Assembly (NCBI GenBank): GCA_043720875.1
Contig: JAYSRU010000056.1
Span: 1-17,742, forward strand
DNA length: 17,742 nt
Source: JAYSRU01 sp043720875
Lineage (GTDB): Bacteria > Bacteroidota > Bacteroidia > Flavobacteriales_D > Crocinitomicaceae
Direction: 5' to 3'
This document shows, piece by piece, positions 14,753 through 17,742 of this stretch (within the stretch, counting starts at the first letter, position 1; each line of letters begins with the position of its first letter). The position numbers and the translations under genes were made by a program. The notes below the pieces were generated by a model. It worked only from the letters and a program-made list of their open reading frames with translations, did not search any database and was not told where the DNA came from.

Positions 14753-15610
14753 ATGATAAAATTAAAAATAGCATTACAAAAGTCGGGAAGATTACTAGAT
14801 GGATCTTTGGAGGTTTTAAAAGAATGTGGAATCAAAATAAAGTCTGGAAATGGCTTATTAAAAGCGGATGCTTCCAATTTCCCAATGGAAGTACTTTTCT
14901 TAAGGAATTCAGATATTCCTGAATATGTTCAAGACGGAGTAGCAGACATAGCCATCGTTGGTGACAACCTACTCAAAGAACATCCTTGCCAAGTAGACTC
15001 AATTTTACCATTAGGGTTTTCTCGTTGTAAACTATCATTAGCCGTACCTAAAAGCAGCTCAATAAATAGTGCTGAAGATTTTCAAGGTAAAAAGATAGCT
15101 ACATCCTATCCAAATACGCTAAAAAATTACTTAAAAACCAAAGGTGTAACTGCTGATATTCACACCATTTCAGGTTCGGTAGAAATCGCTCCCGCAATTG
15201 GTTTAGCCGAAGGGATTTGTGATATTGTATCTTCAGGTAATACACTTTTCATGAATGGTTTAAAGGAGATAGAAGTAATGATGCACTCTGAAGCAGTACT
15301 TATTGTGAACCCAAATTTGTCTGCAGAAAAGAAAGCAATAGTCGATAAACTTGTCTTTCGTATTAAAGCTGTTCTTGCAGCCAAAACTTCGAAATACATA
15401 TTATTGAATATCGCTAACGATAAAATTGAAAAGGTTACAGCTATTTTACCTGGAATGAAGTCACCAACGATTTTACCGCTTGCCAAAGAAGGTTGGTCAT
15501 CCATTCATTCGGTAATTTCAGAAGAAGAATTTTGGGATAATATTGATGCGTTAAAAGACGCAGGTGCAGAAGGGATTCTCGTGATTCCTATTCAAAAAAT
15601 GGTATTATAA
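14753..15610 (+). CDS. hisG: ATP phosphoribosyltransferase, long form
   Basis: Catalyses the first and committed step of histidine synthesis, joining ATP and PRPP. The 285-residue length and C-terminal ACT-like domain (about 211-285, ending GAEGILVIPIQKMVL) mark the long form, which is self-contained, does not need HisZ, and is feedback-inhibited by histidine (family knowledge). The N-terminus MIKLKIALQKSGRL, VADIAIVGDNLL (63-74) and the PRPP-binding SGSVEIAPAIGLAEGICDIVSSG (about 140-162, given in part) are characteristic. The ATG at 14753 is 22 bp past the attenuator terminator. hisD follows after 7 bp. Control is thus expected at two levels: leader attenuation and allosteric inhibition. 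Confidence 0.97.
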   Translation: MIKLKIALQKSGRLLDGSLEVLKECGIKIKSGNGLLKADASNFPMEVLFLRNSDIPEYVQDGVADIAIVGDNLLKEHPCQVDSILPLGFSRCKLSLAVPKSSSINSAEDFQGKKIATSYPNTLKNYLKTKGVTADIHTISGSVEIAPAIGLAEGICDIVSSGNTLFMNGLKEIEVMMHSEAVLIVNPNLSAEKKAIVDKLVFRIKAVLAAKTSKYILLNIANDKIEKVTAILPGMKSPTILPLAKEGWSSIHSVISEEEFWDNIDALKDAGAEGILVIPIQKMVL

Positions 15611-15617
15611 ACTAGGT

Positions 15618-16898
15618 ATGAAAACTTTCAAAAACCCCAGTTCTATTGAGTTAAACGCTATTTTGAGTAGGCCAAAACTCAACCCACTCGATCTTACTCA
15701 ATTGGTAAAATCTATTTTTCAAAAGGTAGCTGAAAATGGTAATCAAGCATTGTCAGAATACACGCTAAAGTTTGACCAGTTCGCATGCGACAACTTTTTA
15801 GTCACAGCAGAAGAATTCAACGAAGCTGAAAACATCATTAATCCTAAATTAAAAAGAGCAATCAAAACGGCCTACGATAACATCCATAAATTTCATTTAC
15901 ATCAAGTTGAAGCGCCAAAAGTAATTGAAACTTCGCCCGGCGTTGAATGCTGGAGAGTCTCAAAAGGTATTTCAAAAGTGGGGTTATATATTCCAGGAGG
16001 AACCGCTCCGTTGTTCTCAACTGTACTAATGCTTGGTATTCCTGCAAAAATCGCATGCTGCAAATCAAGAACCATGTGCACTCCGGGTAACAAGTTTGGG
16101 AAAATCAATCCTGCTATTTTATATGCTGCAAAACTTGTTGGGATCGACCGAGTATATAAGCTAGGGGGCATTCAAGCAATTGCAGCAATGAGTATAGGTA
16201 CGGAAACGATAGAACCAGTCTATAAGATATTTGGACCTGGGAATCAATATGTAACTGCAGCTAAACAATATGCCACAACAATCGGATTAGCTATCGACAT
16301 GCCCGCAGGACCAAGTGAATTAATGGTTGTTGCTGACGATTCTGCTATTGCAGCATTCGTTGCTTCTGATCTATTATCACAAGCCGAACACGGAATTGAT
16401 AGTCAAGTCATTTTAGTGACAAATAGTAGTGATTTTGCAATTAAAGTGGAGCAAGAAATAAGCTTGCAAGTTGAACAATTGCCTAGAAAAGAAACAGCGA
16501 TGACAGCGCTAGAGAATTCAAAAACAATCATTTGTAACTCCAGTGAGTACATAAAAATCATCAACGAATACGCGCCAGAACACCTTATTTTAGTTACAAC
16601 GGAAAACGATAAAATGATTTTCGAAATTGAAAACGCAGGTTCTGTTTTTCTTGGAAATTATACACCCGAAAGTGCTGGAGATTACGCTTCTGGAACGAAT
16701 CACACGTTACCAACTAATGGTTATGCCAAACAGTATTCTGGTGTTTCAGTGGATTCATTTGTTAAGAAAATCACGTTTCAAAAGATCTCCCAAGAAGGAT
16801 TGAATCTTCTAGGACCAACGATCGAAATCATGGCAGAAAACGAGGAATTGCAAGCGCATAAAAACGCTGTTACAATTCGTTTAAATAAAACACTATAA
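15618..16898 (+). CDS. hisD: Histidinol dehydrogenase
   Basis: Zinc- and NAD-dependent four-electron dehydrogenase that carries out the last two steps, L-histidinol to L-histidine. The 426-residue protein has KVGLYIPGGTAPLFSTVLM (120-138), GGIQAIAAMSIGT and FGPGNQYV (205-212). Zinc ligands can be placed at Gln255 and His258 (SQAEHG), Asp355 (SAGDYASGTNH) and His414 (LQAHKNAV); the catalytic Glu321-His322 is in APEHLIL. These match the E. coli positions in order and spacing. Starts 7 bp after hisG and ends 4 bp before hisC, consistent with one transcript. Confidence 0.97.
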   Translation: MKTFKNPSSIELNAILSRPKLNPLDLTQLVKSIFQKVAENGNQALSEYTLKFDQFACDNFLVTAEEFNEAENIINPKLKRAIKTAYDNIHKFHLHQVEAPKVIETSPGVECWRVSKGISKVGLYIPGGTAPLFSTVLMLGIPAKIACCKSRTMCTPGNKFGKINPAILYAAKLVGIDRVYKLGGIQAIAAMSIGTETIEPVYKIFGPGNQYVTAAKQYATTIGLAIDMPAGPSELMVVADDSAIAAFVASDLLSQAEHGIDSQVILVTNSSDFAIKVEQEISLQVEQLPRKETAMTALENSKTIICNSSEYIKIINEYAPEHLILVTTENDKMIFEIENAGSVFLGNYTPESAGDYASGTNHTLPTNGYAKQYSGVSVDSFVKKITFQKISQEGLNLLGPTIEIMAENEELQAHKNAVTIRLNKTL

Positions 16899-16902
16899 CA
16901 TA

Positions 16903-17742
16903 ATGATATTCAATATTTTAAATACAGTAAGAGATTCAATAAAGGGAATCAAACCGTATAGTTCGGCTCGTGATGAATTTAATGGCGATGCAGAAACCTA
17001 CTTAGATGCAAATGAAAACCCATATTCATCTGTAGTCAATCGTTATCCAGATCCAATGCAAATTGAGCTCAAAGCAGCAATAGCCAAAATACATGCTGTT
17101 GCGTTGGACGAGATATTTTTAGGAAATGGCTCCGATGAAGTGATTGACTTATGCTACAGAGCCTTTTGCGAACCTGGATTGGATAGAGTAGTGGCCATTT
17201 CTCCAAGTTATGGCATGTATTCGGTTTCAGCAGAAATCAATAATGTACAATTAGATAACTTTCTTTTGAATAATGACTTCTCATTAGATGTGGAGCGACT
17301 TATTGACTTTGCTAAAGGTGCGAAATTTATCTTTTTATGCAGTCCGAATAACCCCACAGGTAATACAATTCCCAAAACAGATGTTGTTGCAATCTGTCAA
17401 GCATTTAATGGCTTAGTTATACTAGATGAAGCGTATATAGATTTCTCAACTGACGAATCGTTAATTCCTTTGATCAATCAATTCCCGAACCTACTGATCT
17501 GCCAAACCTTCTCAAAAGCATATGGAATGGCGGGTATTCGTTTAGGGAAGGCATTTGGTGATAGTTCCATAATTGCCTGGCTCAATAAAATTAAACCACC
17601 CTATAACCTTGGAACATTAACGATAGATTTTGCATTGAATGCACTGAAAAACACAACTCATTTTGAGGCACAAAAGGAAGAAATCATTCGTGAAAGAACT
17701 AATATGTTTGATTTCTTATCCAATTCCCCAGCAATTCTAAAA
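16903..17742 (+). CDS. hisC: Histidinol-phosphate aminotransferase, 3' end beyond window
   Basis: The frame opens at ATG 16903, 4 bp after hisD, and stays open for 280 codons to the window edge, so the C-terminus is missing. It is a fold-type I PLP aminotransferase converting imidazole-acetol phosphate and glutamate to histidinol phosphate. Motifs are LDANENP (34-40), the substrate-entry signature of HisC, GNGSDE (74-79), SPNNPTG (147-153), LDEAYIDF (174-181), and the PLP lysine Lys205 in TFSKAYGMAGIRLG. The LDANENP start and operon position make HisC much more likely than another class I/II aminotransferase. The rest of the his operon presumably continues to the right. Confidence 0.95.
   Translation, partial: MIFNILNTVRDSIKGIKPYSSARDEFNGDAETYLDANENPYSSVVNRYPDPMQIELKAAIAKIHAVALDEIFLGNGSDEVIDLCYRAFCEPGLDRVVAISPSYGMYSVSAEINNVQLDNFLLNNDFSLDVERLIDFAKGAKFIFLCSPNNPTGNTIPKTDVVAICQAFNGLVILDEAYIDFSTDESLIPLINQFPNLLICQTFSKAYGMAGIRLGKAFGDSSIIAWLNKIKPPYNLGTLTIDFALNALKNTTHFEAQKEEIIRERTNMFDFLSNSPAILK

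Overview
The window is AT-rich chromosomal DNA from a member of the Bacteroidota, most likely a Flavobacteriales-type organism. The family or genus cannot be resolved from sequence alone. Three things support this. There is a type IX secretion (T9SS) type-B C-terminal sorting domain at the left edge. The compact SRP RNA has the Bacteroidota form. Promoters repeatedly follow the Bacteroidota -7 consensus TAnnTTTG, sometimes with a -33 TTG, while start codons lack convincing Shine-Dalgarno sequences. The content is mostly core chromosome, with no mobile elements, CRISPR arrays or tRNA genes seen.

Layout. 1-626 (+) is the 3' end of a large secreted T9SS substrate. It converges on mnmA (-, tRNA 2-thiouridylase). 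A secreted protein of unknown function (1966-2697, +) is divergent from mnmA. It is followed by menB (menaquinone synthesis) and fabG (fatty acid synthesis), each with its own promoter-like element. A hairpin with A and T flanks (4455-4496) separates fabG from the converging minus-strand block. Reading that block right to left (transcription order), it holds a lipoprotein, a small secreted protein, a very large ABCG-type half-transporter with an N-terminal TerB-like region, and rpe. All four are tightly spaced and probably cotranscribed. Next come the SRP RNA gene ffs, a small transaldolase, and a two-gene unit (DUF6702-like protein overlapping a secreted M1-type metallopeptidase). rpe and the transaldolase are both non-oxidative pentose phosphate enzymes, separated by ffs.

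The right end is plus-strand. hemB (metal site of the Asp-rich, Mg-type class) is divergent from the lipoprotein operon. It is followed by the start of the histidine operon, hisG-hisD-hisC, with hisC cut by the window edge. Between hemB and hisG lies a clear transcription attenuator: an 18-residue leader peptide with four His codons (HHHIH), then an 11-bp terminator hairpin with a GTAA loop and nine Ts. The leader start codon sits only 4 nt after the -7 element, so the transcript may be leaderless. A candidate antiterminator pairing (14659-14664 with 14704-14709) would be free when a ribosome stalls at the His codons and covered when it reaches the stop codon.

The two most interesting regions are this histidine attenuator and the uncharacterised lipoprotein / secreted protein / ABCG-TerB operon (8975-13430).
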